Of a DNA stretch of 64,000 bases, positions 51,162 to 60,136 are shown piece by piece. Each line of letters begins with the position of its first letter. Within the stretch, counting starts at the first letter, position 1. The translations under genes were made by a program, and so were the position numbers. The DNA is from Methanoregula sp. UBA64 (GTDB taxonomy: Archaea; Halobacteriota; Methanomicrobia; Methanomicrobiales; Methanospirillaceae), in contig NZ_DAQC01000008.1 in the NCBI RefSeq assembly GCF_002502735.1, forward strand, positions 62,001-126,000, read 5' to 3'. The notes beneath the pieces were generated by a model. The model saw nothing but the letters and a program-made list of their open reading frames with translations. It ran no database searches and was not told the origin of the DNA.

Positions 51162-52001
51162 ATGCCCCGCCAGAAAAAAGTCCCCGCCCCGTACCTCGCG
51201 ACCGGCTTTCGCAATGTGGACGGCACGGGCGACAGCTCGGCCTGCACCCGCTGCCTCGACCTCCTCTCCGACATCCCGTTCTTTTCCTCAGTCAAGCAGG
51301 AGAGCTTCCGGATCGTTGCAGCAGGAAAGCCGCCGCTCGTGCTCGACGCCGGCTGCGGCGCGGGAAAAGATCTCGCGGCACTTGCCGGGCTCCTGCCAAA
51401 AAAAAGCCGGGTCGTGGGTTTTGACGCGAGCGAAGCGCTCCTTACAACCGCTGCGGAACGGACCGCACCCTGTCGGGACCGGTGCGATCTGGTCCGCGGC
51501 GATCTCCTCCGGCTCCCGTTTGCCACCGGCACGTTCGGCGCCTGCCGGATCGACCGGGTCCTCCAGCACATCCACAACCCGGCTCACGTGGTAGAAGAGC
51601 TCGTCAGGGTGCTCGCCCCGGGCGGCACGCTCGTTGCCTTCGACAATGACTGGGACACGCTCTCGATCAGCCTGGGAGATGAGGATAAATCGGCCCGGAT
51701 CACCCGGTCGTGGAGCGACAGCTTCGCTTCGGGCCGGGTGGGAAAAGACCTTGCCGGGATCTTCCGGGACGCCGGCCTTGCCCGGGTTTCGGCCGAGCCG
51801 CGGACGCTTGACCTTCCCGACCTTTCGCTCGCGGAAAAAGTCTTCGATCTCCCGTCGCTCTTTTCCCGGATGCGGGATGCCGGGATCTTCTCCGACAAAA
51901 AGATCGCGGCAATCCGGGAGGAACTTTCCGGCCAGGCCCGGGCCGGCACGTTCACATCAGGTTATACCGGCTGGCTGGTCATGGGAAAGAAACCGGAGTA
52001 A
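51162..52001 (+). CDS. Class I SAM-dependent methyltransferase
   Basis: A 279-residue protein with motif I LVLDAGCGAGKDLAAL (residues about 58-73), acidic VVGFDASEALL, motif near DLLRLPFATGTFGACRI and post-motif VLAPGGTLVAFDND. Methyltransf_11/25 family; small-molecule or lipid substrate not known. The ATG at 51162 gives a sensible N-terminus. Like the enzyme at 4769-5614 it stands alone behind an inverted-repeat leader element, at almost the same distance. Confidence 0.9.
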   Translation: MPRQKKVPAPYLATGFRNVDGTGDSSACTRCLDLLSDIPFFSSVKQESFRIVAAGKPPLVLDAGCGAGKDLAALAGLLPKKSRVVGFDASEALLTTAAERTAPCRDRCDLVRGDLLRLPFATGTFGACRIDRVLQHIHNPAHVVEELVRVLAPGGTLVAFDNDWDTLSISLGDEDKSARITRSWSDSFASGRVGKDLAGIFRDAGLARVSAEPRTLDLPDLSLAEKVFDLPSLFSRMRDAGIFSDKKIAAIREELSGQARAGTFTSGYTGWLVMGKKPE

Positions 52002-52770
52002 CCGGCGAGCCTGGTTTCCGTGAACCCTTTCGGGTATGCTGCTGCACGGGCGATAAAAAGAGAGTTATTGGATTTTTAAGGAATTTCGTCCCCGGGATCC
52101 GGTATGAGAGGATATTATCCACGGATCCTGATAGTACGGTCCTGTTGTCCCGCATGTCCTGTTGCTGGAGGAACCATCAACGGTAGTGACCACTGTGCAT
52201 CGGGGTTTTTACGTAGGGGGTCATCGCCCGTCTGTTCCCGTATCAGTGTATCTTTTTCGTTAAAGCGCACTTGTTGCCTTTACCTATCTTCTATGACTTG
52301 CTTCAACCAAATCCCAGAATCTCCGGGTCTGACGTTCTCAAATCCATTAACCATTACCTCCCGTTCCTGCAAAGATTCGCCCTAAAAAAATTCGTCCCCG
52401 GTGCCTTTGTGAGGTAAAGACAGATATGCGTGGAATTACGGCAGTCCTGTCCGGATCATAATAGATCCTGCATGACACGGATACCTGGGGTGGGCAGGGA
52501 TTATTGTATCACGTCGAAACTATAACCCGGGGGACTATCGTTTGTGGCTATCGGGGCCTCTGCCGGATAAATTTTCAGTGTGGCTGAATGAGATTCCCCC
52601 TCACTTTTTTCGGGTCTGGCGTTTTTTAGGGTTCTTTGTGCTTTTTGGAGATTATCAGCTACATTCCATCACCGCCCGTAGCCGGTCCCGCACGGGGAAA
52701 TTCACGAATGCCGTAGCATCTGCTGAAAATTTTCATGATCCTGCCCTCCCGGTTTTTTTATACCATTTTG
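52002..52770. other. Gene-poor region with possible degraded coding sequence
   Basis: No intact gene. On the minus strand one reading frame between about 52110 and 52390 gives two protein-like pieces in the same phase (VNGFENVRPGDSGIWLKQVI and, after a TAA, RFNEKDTLIREQTGDDPLRK), as if a gene had been interrupted by a stop. The remainder has no recognisable content. Confidence 0.35.
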
Positions 52771-52965
52771 TCATGCCTGGCGTTCTTCAATGGTCTTTAG
52801 GATCCCTGCAATATCCCGGACATGGTTTTGACAATGCCTGCAATCAGGTTGTTTGAGGTACCCCAGATCCCGCTGGATCCTGGCGATCTCGTGTGAGGTG
52901 ACAAGATACCACCTGGTAGGCAGAGTCCTGTCGGGCACTTCCCGGTTCGTATCATGACGGGTCAT
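52771..52965 (-). CDS. Small hypothetical protein with CxxC
   Basis: A 64-residue protein, MTRHDTNREVPDRTLPTRWY... ending HVRDIAGILKTIEERQA, with a CRHC pair. The start overlaps the end of the MATE gene by 14 nt, so it would be the last gene of the exporter operon. The frame is protein-like, with an N-terminal beta/helix mix, but there is no family match. An ATG within an open frame; a longer start is out of context. Confidence 0.5.
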   Translation of the reverse strand: MTRHDTNREVPDRTLPTRWYLVTSHEIARIQRDLGYLKQPDCRHCQNHVRDIAGILKTIEERQA

Positions 52966-54403
52966 AGTTACCACCGTCCGAATTTTGTGCAACCAGCCGG
53001 GACAAATACCGGTACACCCAGGTAAAGGCAAAGAGTCCCCCGGCTATTTCCCCGGCCACCAGGCCCCACCAGATCCCGGTCTCGCCCATACCAAAGATGA
53101 ACGTGAACAGGTATGCAAAGAGAATGGCAAACACCAGGCTTCGCAGGATCGTCAGGAACAGCGAGGTTGGCCCTTTTCCCACACCCTGGAGGACGGAAGA
53201 CGAGATAAGTCCCAGCGGCACAAAGGGATAGAACAGGCACATCACCTGGATAAATGCAGCAATGGTCGGATAGAGATGCACCCCTTCCTGAGAATACGAG
53301 AATATCGCAGCGATCTGGTAGGCAAATACCCAGGTGATCGCGCTTACGCAGAGTGCCATCAGGACCCCGAACAGGATCGCGAACCGGTGAGTTTCCCGGA
53401 TCCGGTCAATATGCCGGGCCCCGTACGCTGCACCGACTACCGAAACAACTGCGGTTCCGGTCGCAACGACCGGGACGATCCCAAACGATACGACCCGAAA
53501 GCCGACCGAAAAGACTGCAACCGCATCGGTGTTTGCTACGAGAACCAGCATCAGGTTAAGGACAATGCTTAAGATCGACAACGCAAGATATTCGACACTG
53601 GCCGGAATCCCGACGGTCAGGATGTCCTGTGCCGCACTCCGGCACGGTGCAAAGATCCGCCAGGAGAGGCAGACGTACAGGTTTCTTTTGACAAAGAACC
53701 AGTACAGGAGAACCACGGTAACGGCTGCAAGGGAGATGACCGTTCCCCAGGCAGCGCCTGCAATCCCGAGGCCCAGGCCGTAGATGAGGATCGGGTCGAG
53801 GATAATATTCAGGATGGATGCTGCGATCATGGCGTACATCGTCCTTCTGGCATCGCCCTCCGCCCGCAGGATCCCATACGCAGCGTTGACAAAGATGATA
53901 AAAAACGTGCCGCCGAAGATGACCTGCCCGTACGATGCAGCAAGACCCGCAGTTGTCCCGGCACCAAACAGGATCGCGATGGGCTCTGCAAAAATAACAA
54001 GGGGGATCGTGAGGACGAGGGAAATAAAGACCGCAATAACAATCCCGTGAAGGGCAGTATTGCTCGCACCGTTCCGATCGCCGGCACCGATCTTCCGGGC
54101 AATCGCCGAAGTCGCACCTGCCCCTATACCTGTGCCCAGGCCGAGAAGGATCATAAACATGGGGCTTATGAACCCGACTGCTGCAAGAGCATCGGAGCCA
54201 AGCCCTGCAACCCAGATTGCGTTTACCACGTTGTAACTGGACATCAGGAGCATGGCGATGATCAGCGGTGCTGACAGGCTGATGATCGCTTTTTTCGGAT
54301 TGCCGGTCAGGATCCCGACGCCTTCGGTCGTGCCCGTGGCGCATCCCGTGACGGGATCGTTTTTTTTATGTTGAAAAAAGGAGGTGAACATAGGGATGTT
54401 CAC
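52952..54403 (-). CDS. MATE family multidrug efflux protein
   Basis: A 483-residue protein with 12 predicted segments and the family's two similar halves: KKAIISLSAPLIIAMLLMSS, ATSAIARKIGAGDRNGASNT, and the matching second half VGIPASVEYLALSILSI ... GAAYGARHIDRIRETHRFA. It exports drugs or metabolites with Na+ or H+. Its ATG overlaps the stop of the FtsX-type permease gene (ATGA), so it belongs to the exporter operon controlled from 57605. Confidence 0.94.
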   Translation of the reverse strand: MNIPMFTSFFQHKKNDPVTGCATGTTEGVGILTGNPKKAIISLSAPLIIAMLLMSSYNVVNAIWVAGLGSDALAAVGFISPMFMILLGLGTGIGAGATSAIARKIGAGDRNGASNTALHGIVIAVFISLVLTIPLVIFAEPIAILFGAGTTAGLAASYGQVIFGGTFFIIFVNAAYGILRAEGDARRTMYAMIAASILNIILDPILIYGLGLGIAGAAWGTVISLAAVTVVLLYWFFVKRNLYVCLSWRIFAPCRSAAQDILTVGIPASVEYLALSILSIVLNLMLVLVANTDAVAVFSVGFRVVSFGIVPVVATGTAVVSVVGAAYGARHIDRIRETHRFAILFGVLMALCVSAITWVFAYQIAAIFSYSQEGVHLYPTIAAFIQVMCLFYPFVPLGLISSSVLQGVGKGPTSLFLTILRSLVFAILFAYLFTFIFGMGETGIWWGLVAGEIAGGLFAFTWVYRYLSRLVAQNSDGGNYDPS

Positions 54404-55611
54404 TCGTGCCTCAGCGCGTCGATCGGGTTGAGGTTTGCTGCCTGCCAGGCCGGGTACACTGCACAGACAATGCAGATGAGGATCCCAAAGCTGACGCCCT
54501 CGACCACGTAGTAGAGGCTTGCAAGGGTGAAGATGTACTCCGTGGTGCCAAGCATCATGGCACTTACCACGTACCCTCCGCCAAAACTGAGCAGACCCCC
54601 GATCAGGCTCCCGGTAACCCCGATGATTGCAGCTTCATAGATGAACATGCTCATCACCTCTTTTTTCTGGGTACCGATGCTGCGCATGATCCCGATCTCT
54701 TTTATCCGCTCATTCACGGACATCATCATGATGTTGAAGATCGAGACACCGGCAACGAGCATTGAGATCCCGCCGATCGCAGTCACGAATGTTGTCACCG
54801 TCCCAAACGTCGCGTAGATGGTTGAGAGCGTTGCCTTGCTGTCGGTTACTGAAACGGTCTTGTCTTTCGTGTTCCGGTTGAGCTGTTTTTCGATCGTGGT
54901 CTTGACATCGGCGGTATCGCCGTCGCTGACCTTGACGACAACCTCGTTGAGCTCGTCATCGGTCGTACCGAAGGCATTCTCGAACCAGTCCTTGGTTACC
55001 ACAAGGGCACTGTCGGTGCTGATATCGAAGCTCATGCCCCGTTCCTTGATGATCCCGGATACCCTGAGCGTGCCGTACTCGCCATCCTTACCAATGGTGA
55101 TCCGCGACCCCACTTTGACATCATGGTCCTTTGCAAACGTCGATCCAACAAGGCAGGCTGAATTTCCGCTCGGGTAATCCCCGGCTTCAAGATCCTTGAG
55201 CAGGTCTTTTATATCGTCCTGGGGCAGTCCGTACATGCTCGCAACGATATCGTCGCTGCCCACCCCCACTTTCATGTGGGCGGATTTTTGCATGACCGGA
55301 ATCGCCACGTTCGGGGCGACTGCCCGTTTGATCTTCTGGTAGTTCTGATCGGTCAGGTACAGATCGGAGGATGATCCGCCACCTCCCCCGCCTCCCGGAC
55401 CCATGCCCCCGCTGCCAGCGTAGGGAGTTACAATCACGCTGTCCCCGACCGAAGACAGACTCGAACTGATAGATTGCGACATGCTGTTTCCCAGGATTCC
55501 CATGGACGCGATGGCGACGACACCAATAAGGATCCCGAGCATCGCAAGGGTCGACCGGAGCATATGGAGCCGGATGTTCCGTTTTGAGATCTCCCAGAAT
55601 ATCCCGCTCAT
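54400..55611 (-). CDS. MacB/FtsX-type ABC transporter permease
   Basis: A 403-residue protein: membrane segment 1 (LAMLGILIGVVAIASMGILG, residues about 19-38), a large extracellular MacB-like periplasmic domain (about 45-270) and three C-terminal segments around MLVAGVSIFNIMMMSVNERIKEIGIMRSIG, the FtsX signature. A Gly-rich insert (GGMGPGGGGGGGSSS) sits in the outer domain. It works with the ATPase directly upstream, which overlaps it by 4 nt. Confidence 0.95.
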   Translation of the reverse strand: MSGIFWEISKRNIRLHMLRSTLAMLGILIGVVAIASMGILGNSMSQSISSSLSSVGDSVIVTPYAGSGGMGPGGGGGGGSSSDLYLTDQNYQKIKRAVAPNVAIPVMQKSAHMKVGVGSDDIVASMYGLPQDDIKDLLKDLEAGDYPSGNSACLVGSTFAKDHDVKVGSRITIGKDGEYGTLRVSGIIKERGMSFDISTDSALVVTKDWFENAFGTTDDELNEVVVKVSDGDTADVKTTIEKQLNRNTKDKTVSVTDSKATLSTIYATFGTVTTFVTAIGGISMLVAGVSIFNIMMMSVNERIKEIGIMRSIGTQKKEVMSMFIYEAAIIGVTGSLIGGLLSFGGGYVVSAMMLGTTEYIFTLASLYYVVEGVSFGILICIVCAVYPAWQAANLNPIDALRHE

Positions 55612-56279
55612 GATACAATTCTCCCGTCAACGATCCGGATCGTCCGCTCGGTGTACTCCGCGACATGGGGATCGTGGGTAACGACAATGATCGTTGACCC
55701 GTTTTTGTGCAGATCCGTCATGAGATCCATGATGCTTGCCCCGGTCTTTGAATCGAGATTGCCGGTCGGTTCGTCGCAGAGCAGGATATCCGGCTCGTTG
55801 ATGAGCGCCCGGGCGATTGCAACCCGCTGCTGCTGGCCGCCCGAGAGTTCGAGCGGCGTGTGGGTGTAGAGGTGCTCGTCCAGCTGGACCGCATGCAGGA
55901 CCTCGATTGCCTTTTTTTCGTCCACCTGTGCCTGGCTCTTGAGCATCTGGGGGAAACTGACGTTCTCGATGATGTTCAGGAGCGGGAAGAGGTTGAAGTA
56001 CTGGAAGATGAACCCGATCCGGTCCCGCCGCAGGTTGGTGAGTTCGGTATCGCTCATGTCGCGGGTGCGGAGGCCGGAGATGAATATATCCCCGCTCGTA
56101 GGCGTATCAAGGCAACCCATCATGGTCAGAAGGGTGGACTTGCCGGAACCGGAGGGTCCCATGATCGAGATGAACTCCCCGTGGTCTACTTCAAAGGAGA
56201 TGTGATCGAGTGCCGTCACATCCCCGGACTTGAGCGGGTAGATCTTTACGACATCCTTAAACTGGATGACCGGTGCCAT
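55608..56279 (-). CDS. ABC transporter ATPase of the MacB/LolD type
   Basis: A 223-residue ATPase with Walker A IMGPSGSGKSTLLTMMG (residues about 40-56), Q-loop FQYFNLFPLL, signature LSGGQQQRVAIARAL and Walker B ILLCDEPTGNLDSKTGAS. Partner of the FtsX-type permease. Its start is 9 nt from the end of the secreted protein gene and its stop overlaps the permease (ATGA). Confidence 0.97.
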   Translation of the reverse strand: MAPVIQFKDVVKIYPLKSGDVTALDHISFEVDHGEFISIMGPSGSGKSTLLTMMGCLDTPTSGDIFISGLRTRDMSDTELTNLRRDRIGFIFQYFNLFPLLNIIENVSFPQMLKSQAQVDEKKAIEVLHAVQLDEHLYTHTPLELSGGQQQRVAIARALINEPDILLCDEPTGNLDSKTGASIMDLMTDLHKNGSTIIVVTHDPHVAEYTERTIRIVDGRIVS

Positions 56280-56288
56280 GAAGGGGCC

Positions 56289-57605
56289 TCACTGCTTCCG
56301 GATCTTTCTGGTGTAGACATACCAGCCGCCGGCTCCCAGTACAATCAGGAGGATGATGCCCGGGATGACAAACGATGTGCCTCCCTGCTGGTTCTTTGAA
56401 TTGGTTACGGTCGCCTGGCTCAGGCTCACCATCTGTCCGGATGAGAGGAGGTTCCCGTCGGAGTCCTTGTAGGAGACCTGAAGCGGAACACTGGACTCTC
56501 CGCTGGCGGCAAACGTTACTTCGAAGCTGCCGAAATCGTCAGGCTTTAAAGCACCGATCACGTAGGTTTTGTACGGGTCCTGGGGGACTGCCGGTGAGAG
56601 AGATGTTACGGTTACGCCGTTTGCTGTGGTAAGGCCGGCATTGGTCACATCACCGGTGACATGGTAGACACCATCCGTAAGTTTCACTTCGATATTGCTG
56701 ATCTCGGGACTTGCCTGTTTCTTGTCGGTCCCGAAGATTATCGGAAGAGTCTGGGTCACCGAGTGGTGGTTGTCCCCGTTATCGTAGGTAACCTTCAGGG
56801 TAAGTGTAGTCTCTTTATCCGGAGTAACCGCGATTGTCACGTTGGTCGCGGTGTTGGCAGCCAGCCACCCGATGTACTGCTCGGAGGGGGTGACGGTCGC
56901 GCCGTCGCCGGTAACATCAAGAACGACATTTTTTACCGAGTTTCCGCGGGGGTTTGCAATCTGGACATTGATCGAGTCCTTCTTGCCCTGCGTGAACGTA
57001 TCCGGCTGGTTAATGACACTCACGATGAGGGGGGAATTATCCACCTTGACCGGTGTCCGGTAATACAGGCTGCCGGCATCCCGGAAGTCAACCGAGAAGG
57101 TTGGGTAGTACGTTCCGTCATTTTCCGTGGTTACAACATCGAACACGTACGTCCGGGTCTGGAGCGGACCGATATTTGACGAGGTGTCGTACGTCCCGCT
57201 CGTGAGCTGGATCTCCTTGTTCCCAAAAGATGCATGGTTGACCATGATCCCCTGCTGGGAAGCATCCGATGACGTGGTATTACTGCTGCCACTGTTCGCA
57301 TTGCCGTTAGTGACCGAAAAGGTCACGGTAGCCTTGTCCCCGGTGAAGAGGGTTCCCGGATCTATAGTGACATTCGATATATAGACTTTGCCCGCCGCGG
57401 TAAGCGAATCCGATGTGGTGTACCCGCTTACCGGCAGCACAAGGGCACAGGCGGCAAACAGCACGCACAGGATAACTACGGAGCCGATCCGGAATGTGGT
57501 GCGGGAAGGGAGACCGCCCTTCTTCTGGTTACTGTTCAAGAGATCGGCAGGCAGTACCGGTAGAGCCGTTCCTGCCTTGGAGATGTGACATATTCTCATT
57601 CGCAC
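56289..57605 (-). CDS. Secreted CARDB/COG1361-like protein with C-terminal membrane anchor
   Basis: A 438-residue protein: a basic N-terminal stretch, signal segment GSVVILCVLFAACALVLPVS (residues about 42-61), tandem beta-sandwich domains (VYISNVTIDPGTLFTGDKAT, PLIVSVINQPDTFTQGKKD, and SPEISNIEVKLTDGVYHVTG) and a C-terminal anchor (VIPGIILLIVLGAGGWYVYT) with a basic tail. The ATG at 57605 has a GAGGAAG ribosome site. Probably the external partner of the ABC exporter: proteins of this type precede MacB-like genes in methanogens. Confidence 0.88.
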   Translation of the reverse strand: MRMRICHISKAGTALPVLPADLLNSNQKKGGLPSRTTFRIGSVVILCVLFAACALVLPVSGYTTSDSLTAAGKVYISNVTIDPGTLFTGDKATVTFSVTNGNANSGSSNTTSSDASQQGIMVNHASFGNKEIQLTSGTYDTSSNIGPLQTRTYVFDVVTTENDGTYYPTFSVDFRDAGSLYYRTPVKVDNSPLIVSVINQPDTFTQGKKDSINVQIANPRGNSVKNVVLDVTGDGATVTPSEQYIGWLAANTATNVTIAVTPDKETTLTLKVTYDNGDNHHSVTQTLPIIFGTDKKQASPEISNIEVKLTDGVYHVTGDVTNAGLTTANGVTVTSLSPAVPQDPYKTYVIGALKPDDFGSFEVTFAASGESSVPLQVSYKDSDGNLLSSGQMVSLSQATVTNSKNQQGGTSFVIPGIILLIVLGAGGWYVYTRKIRKQ

Positions 57606-57617
57606 TTCCTCAATTGA

Positions 57618-57637
57618 GTAGTTAATTTTTTTACTAC
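57618..57637. promoter_or_regulatory. Palindromic operator 1 of the regulator/exporter divergent promoter
   Basis: GTAGTTAA-TTTT-TTTACTAC, an 8-4-8 dyad with one mismatch between the arms. It lies 13-32 nt upstream of the exporter operon's start codon, downstream of the shared TATA region (57664-57675). Together with operator 2 it gives the consensus GTWGTWAA-N4-TTWACWAC. Confidence 0.7.
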
Positions 57638-57663
57638 TTTTCCTGTTAAGTGTACCTTACATT

Positions 57664-57675
57664 GTTATAAATTTT
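57664..57675. promoter_or_regulatory. Shared TATA region of the divergent promoter
   Basis: TTATAAATTTTA contains a TATA-like box readable in either direction and lies midway between the two operators, about 60 nt from either start codon. Confidence 0.5.
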
Positions 57676-57684
57676 ATTGCGCAA

Positions 57685-57704
57685 GTAGTAAAATTATTAA
57701 CAAC
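57685..57704. promoter_or_regulatory. Palindromic operator 2 of the regulator/exporter divergent promoter
   Basis: GTAGTAAA-ATTA-TTAACAAC, the same 8-4-8 dyad as operator 1, with the centre 67 bp away. It ends 20 nt before the regulator's start codon, where it could block transcription of the regulator itself. Confidence 0.7.
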
Positions 57705-57724
57705 ACGGGGATCATAACTAGTTC

Positions 57725-58606
57725 ATGGGCGGCATCTCCTCGGCTCTGGTTAAATCGCTTGGCGAACTCGGGCTTTCTACGTATGAAGCAAGTGTCTATG
57801 CGGCACTGGTGATGTTCGACAATGCAGAGGCAAAAGATCTTGTCGAGTACCTCGCTATCTCAAAGCCAAGCGTGTACGAGGCACTGGATCGCCTGGCCGA
57901 GAGGGGACTTGCCGTAAAACGGGTTACAAAGCCGGCACGGTACAGCGCCATCTCCCCGCAGATGGCTGTTGACCTGCTCATGGACAACCACAGGAAATCC
58001 GCTGACCGGGCGCGGGCGGAGCTGGAAAAACTGGAAAAAGAGACCGCGAGAAGCGAGAAAGAAGATGCACTCTGGACCATCTACGGCGAGAAAAATATCG
58101 AGTACAAGATCCGCGATCTCTTCGGGAAGGCAACAAAACAGATCCGGTGCATGATCGGGGAGCGGTATCTTCCCGTCATTGAGACCATCCGGATAGATGA
58201 TATTTCCCTTCATCTCATGGTGGTATCCGACGCACCGGGGCTCGAAAAGAGACTGCGCAAACAGTTCCCGGGCAGGAATGCAGAAATTTATGTGATCAGC
58301 CCGGAACGGTTTGCAATTTCTCCAAAGGATGCATCGCCGGAATTCGAGGAGATCCATAAACTCATGAAAGTCGAAAACCTTCTCGAACTGATCGTTGACG
58401 ATGAGGAACTCCTGATGGTACCGCCGTTTTTTTCCGGCACGGTATCTGTCCTGAATACCAAAAACAAGGGTGCGGTCTTCCACATGAAAACCATGAGCCG
58501 GATCATGTGGAAACGGCTGCTGGAAGGCGAGGGTGAGGGTGCGTTTCCCTTTCCCCCGCCACCATTCTCTCACCGGAAAGACAGGCCGAAAACCACCAAA
58601 AAATAA
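57725..58606 (+). CDS. TrmB-family transcriptional regulator
   Basis: A 293-residue protein. The N-terminal winged helix (GELGLSTYEASVYAALVM ... SKPSVYEALDRLAERGL, residues about 12-66) is followed by a coiled coil (DRARAELEKLEKETARSEKE) and a C-terminal ligand-binding domain of the TrmB type (residues about 120-270). It is divergent from the exporter operon, with two matching 20-bp dyads in the 119-bp gap, so it probably represses or activates both. The effector could be a substrate of the MacB/MATE exporters. TrmB proteins of this kind often sit next to efflux genes in methanogens. Confidence 0.92.
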   Translation: MGGISSALVKSLGELGLSTYEASVYAALVMFDNAEAKDLVEYLAISKPSVYEALDRLAERGLAVKRVTKPARYSAISPQMAVDLLMDNHRKSADRARAELEKLEKETARSEKEDALWTIYGEKNIEYKIRDLFGKATKQIRCMIGERYLPVIETIRIDDISLHLMVVSDAPGLEKRLRKQFPGRNAEIYVISPERFAISPKDASPEFEEIHKLMKVENLLELIVDDEELLMVPPFFSGTVSVLNTKNKGAVFHMKTMSRIMWKRLLEGEGEGAFPFPPPPFSHRKDRPKTTKK

Positions 58607-58615
58607 CGTTCCGGT

Positions 58616-59119
58616 TTACAACGCCGCGTTCTGGTACATGATCTTCTCGGCGCCGCTTGCGAATTTTGCCGTAACAATCACGTTGTTCGTGCCCGATGTC
58701 CCAGCATAGGTCCCGCTCGCTCCCGCACCGGTACCAAGCGTGCCGGCAGCCGCACCGTTGACCGCGACCGCAAGCGACGATACGTCTCCCGCACTGCAGG
58801 TACTGGTCATGACCTGGAGACGGATGGACGAGCCCGCCCGGCTCCCGGTAATTGCAATGGTACAGGTCGGCTGGGTGGGAGCTGCGACCGCGGTGCCTGA
58901 AGACGATGAGGATATCGCGGCACTCTCCGGAAGACCCGGGGTCTCCACCGGGGTGGTGAGGACGACTGCGACCAGGATAACGACAACAACAACCAGGACC
59001 CCGATGACAAGATACGGGACAAGGGGATTTTTCTTTTTTAGTAGAGCCCGGCAGGTCGGGCAGACCGTACGGGCGGCGTCAAAAGAGGCACCGCAGTGAG
59101 GACAGGTTTTCTGTGTCAT
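58616..59119 (-). CDS. Zinc-ribbon membrane protein with outer beta domain
   Basis: A 167-residue protein: zinc ribbon CPHCGASFDAARTVCPTC (residues 5-22), one membrane segment (LVPYLVIGVLVVVVVILVAVVL) and an external domain with SGSRAG-like and VAVNGAAAGTLGTGAG sequence similar to archaellin/pilin-type or DUF1628 domains. Many methanogens carry paralogues. Function unknown. It converges on the TrmB gene with 9 nt between stops. Confidence 0.83.
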   Translation of the reverse strand: MTQKTCPHCGASFDAARTVCPTCRALLKKKNPLVPYLVIGVLVVVVVILVAVVLTTPVETPGLPESAAISSSSSGTAVAAPTQPTCTIAITGSRAGSSIRLQVMTSTCSAGDVSSLAVAVNGAAAGTLGTGAGASGTYAGTSGTNNVIVTAKFASGAEKIMYQNAAL

Positions 59120-59223
59120 TTGTCAATCGGTTATATTTCATGATTAATACGGATTGCTGCATGCATCCCGGATGCCGGGCGGCAGGGATGACAGGAAAGC
59201 CGAACCATAAAAAAAGAAAATTT

Positions 59224-59802
59224 TTAGAGGACCGGGCTGACGGACGGGACCTGTGTCATCGTCACGTACGAAGTCAGCAGGTAGGCCGCAAGGATCAGGA
59301 TGATGACGAGCGGGATGAGGATTGCTATTACAACCGCGGCAATCGCTTTACCCGTGCTGAGCTCGTGGAGGTCGCGGACGCCAAGCGCCCAGAGCACGAC
59401 CGACCAGAGGCCAAAGAGGATGCTGATAACCGGGATCCAGCCGAGGAGCAGGCTCGGGGTGCTCCCGTAGATGACCGCGTTCATGGTCTGGCCGATTCCT
59501 TTCCTGCCGCCAAAGAGATAGACCCAGAGGTGGAGCCAGGCCGCAAAGATGAGCGTGAAGATAAACTCGGCAACGAGCACGATAAAGAAGACGAGGATGG
59601 GCAGGGAGACCCCGGCGGGCATGCCGGTATACATCGGGAGGGGCAGGATCGCAGCGACAATCGCAGAAAGGATGGCATTGATCAGAACGAGGATGGCAAA
59701 ATACGGCAGGGATGTCTCCATGTCGTCTGCCTTCGACTTCTGGAATGTCTCGCCCGGATTCAGGATGAACCCTTTGACTTTCTCCACAAACGAATCTAAC
59801 AT
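59224..59802 (-). CDS. Yip1-domain membrane protein
   Basis: A 192-residue protein starting MLDSFVEKVKGFILNPGETF, the usual start of the archaeal Yip1/DUF1282 family, with five membrane segments (LPYFAILVLINAILSAIVAA; LPILVFFIVLVAEFIFTLIF; and three more). Role unknown. The ATG at 59802 gives the conserved start; upstream codons are not part of it. Confidence 0.87.
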   Translation of the reverse strand: MLDSFVEKVKGFILNPGETFQKSKADDMETSLPYFAILVLINAILSAIVAAILPLPMYTGMPAGVSLPILVFFIVLVAEFIFTLIFAAWLHLWVYLFGGRKGIGQTMNAVIYGSTPSLLLGWIPVISILFGLWSVVLWALGVRDLHELSTGKAIAAVVIAILIPLVIILILAAYLLTSYVTMTQVPSVSPVL

Positions 59803-60136
59803 ACGTTCCGGGTACAGCACGAATTTATTTAAAATGCGGCGATCCGCGAAAAATCCGTAAACAACGGCAGACATTTTGCCGGGTGGAGGGCGTGTCGAAA
59901 CCAGAATTTATCCCCATTGAATCCTGCCATCTGTTTTAAAAAAACGCAGAAGAGTCCCAGGAGCCATCATCTACGCGGGGCGGTCCCCCGCTCATGTGCT
60001 CCCCCTAGCGAAACGGGTGCAGCCGTGCCACCCGTTGAGCGCGAGGGGGCCGGGGGGCGAGTGCTCGCGTTTGTCAGGACTGTGCGGTTCTTTCTTCGTG
60101 AACGAGGGGCCCGGACTTCCCCGGCAAAAACGTCGC
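59803..60136. other. Intergenic region with a chain of GC-rich hairpins
   Basis: No gene. Between 59970 and 60075 three hairpins can form in series: GCGGGG/CCCCGC near 59974-59990, a long one at 60001-60047 (CCCCC...GGGGG outside, AACGGGT/ACCCGTT inside) and GCGAG-TG-CTCGC near 60059-60070. The region stands downstream of the TIM-barrel gene on its strand and could be a structured RNA, a terminator cluster or a repeat element. Confidence 0.45.
60001..60047. ncRNA. Candidate structured RNA / long hairpin
   Basis: CCCCC pairs with GGGGG (ends), GCG with CGC, and AACGGGT (60012-60018) with ACCCGTT (60030-60036), leaving small TA/GA and A/GAG internal loops and an 11-nt terminal loop. The strand of any transcript is unknown. 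Offered as a candidate only. Confidence 0.3.
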
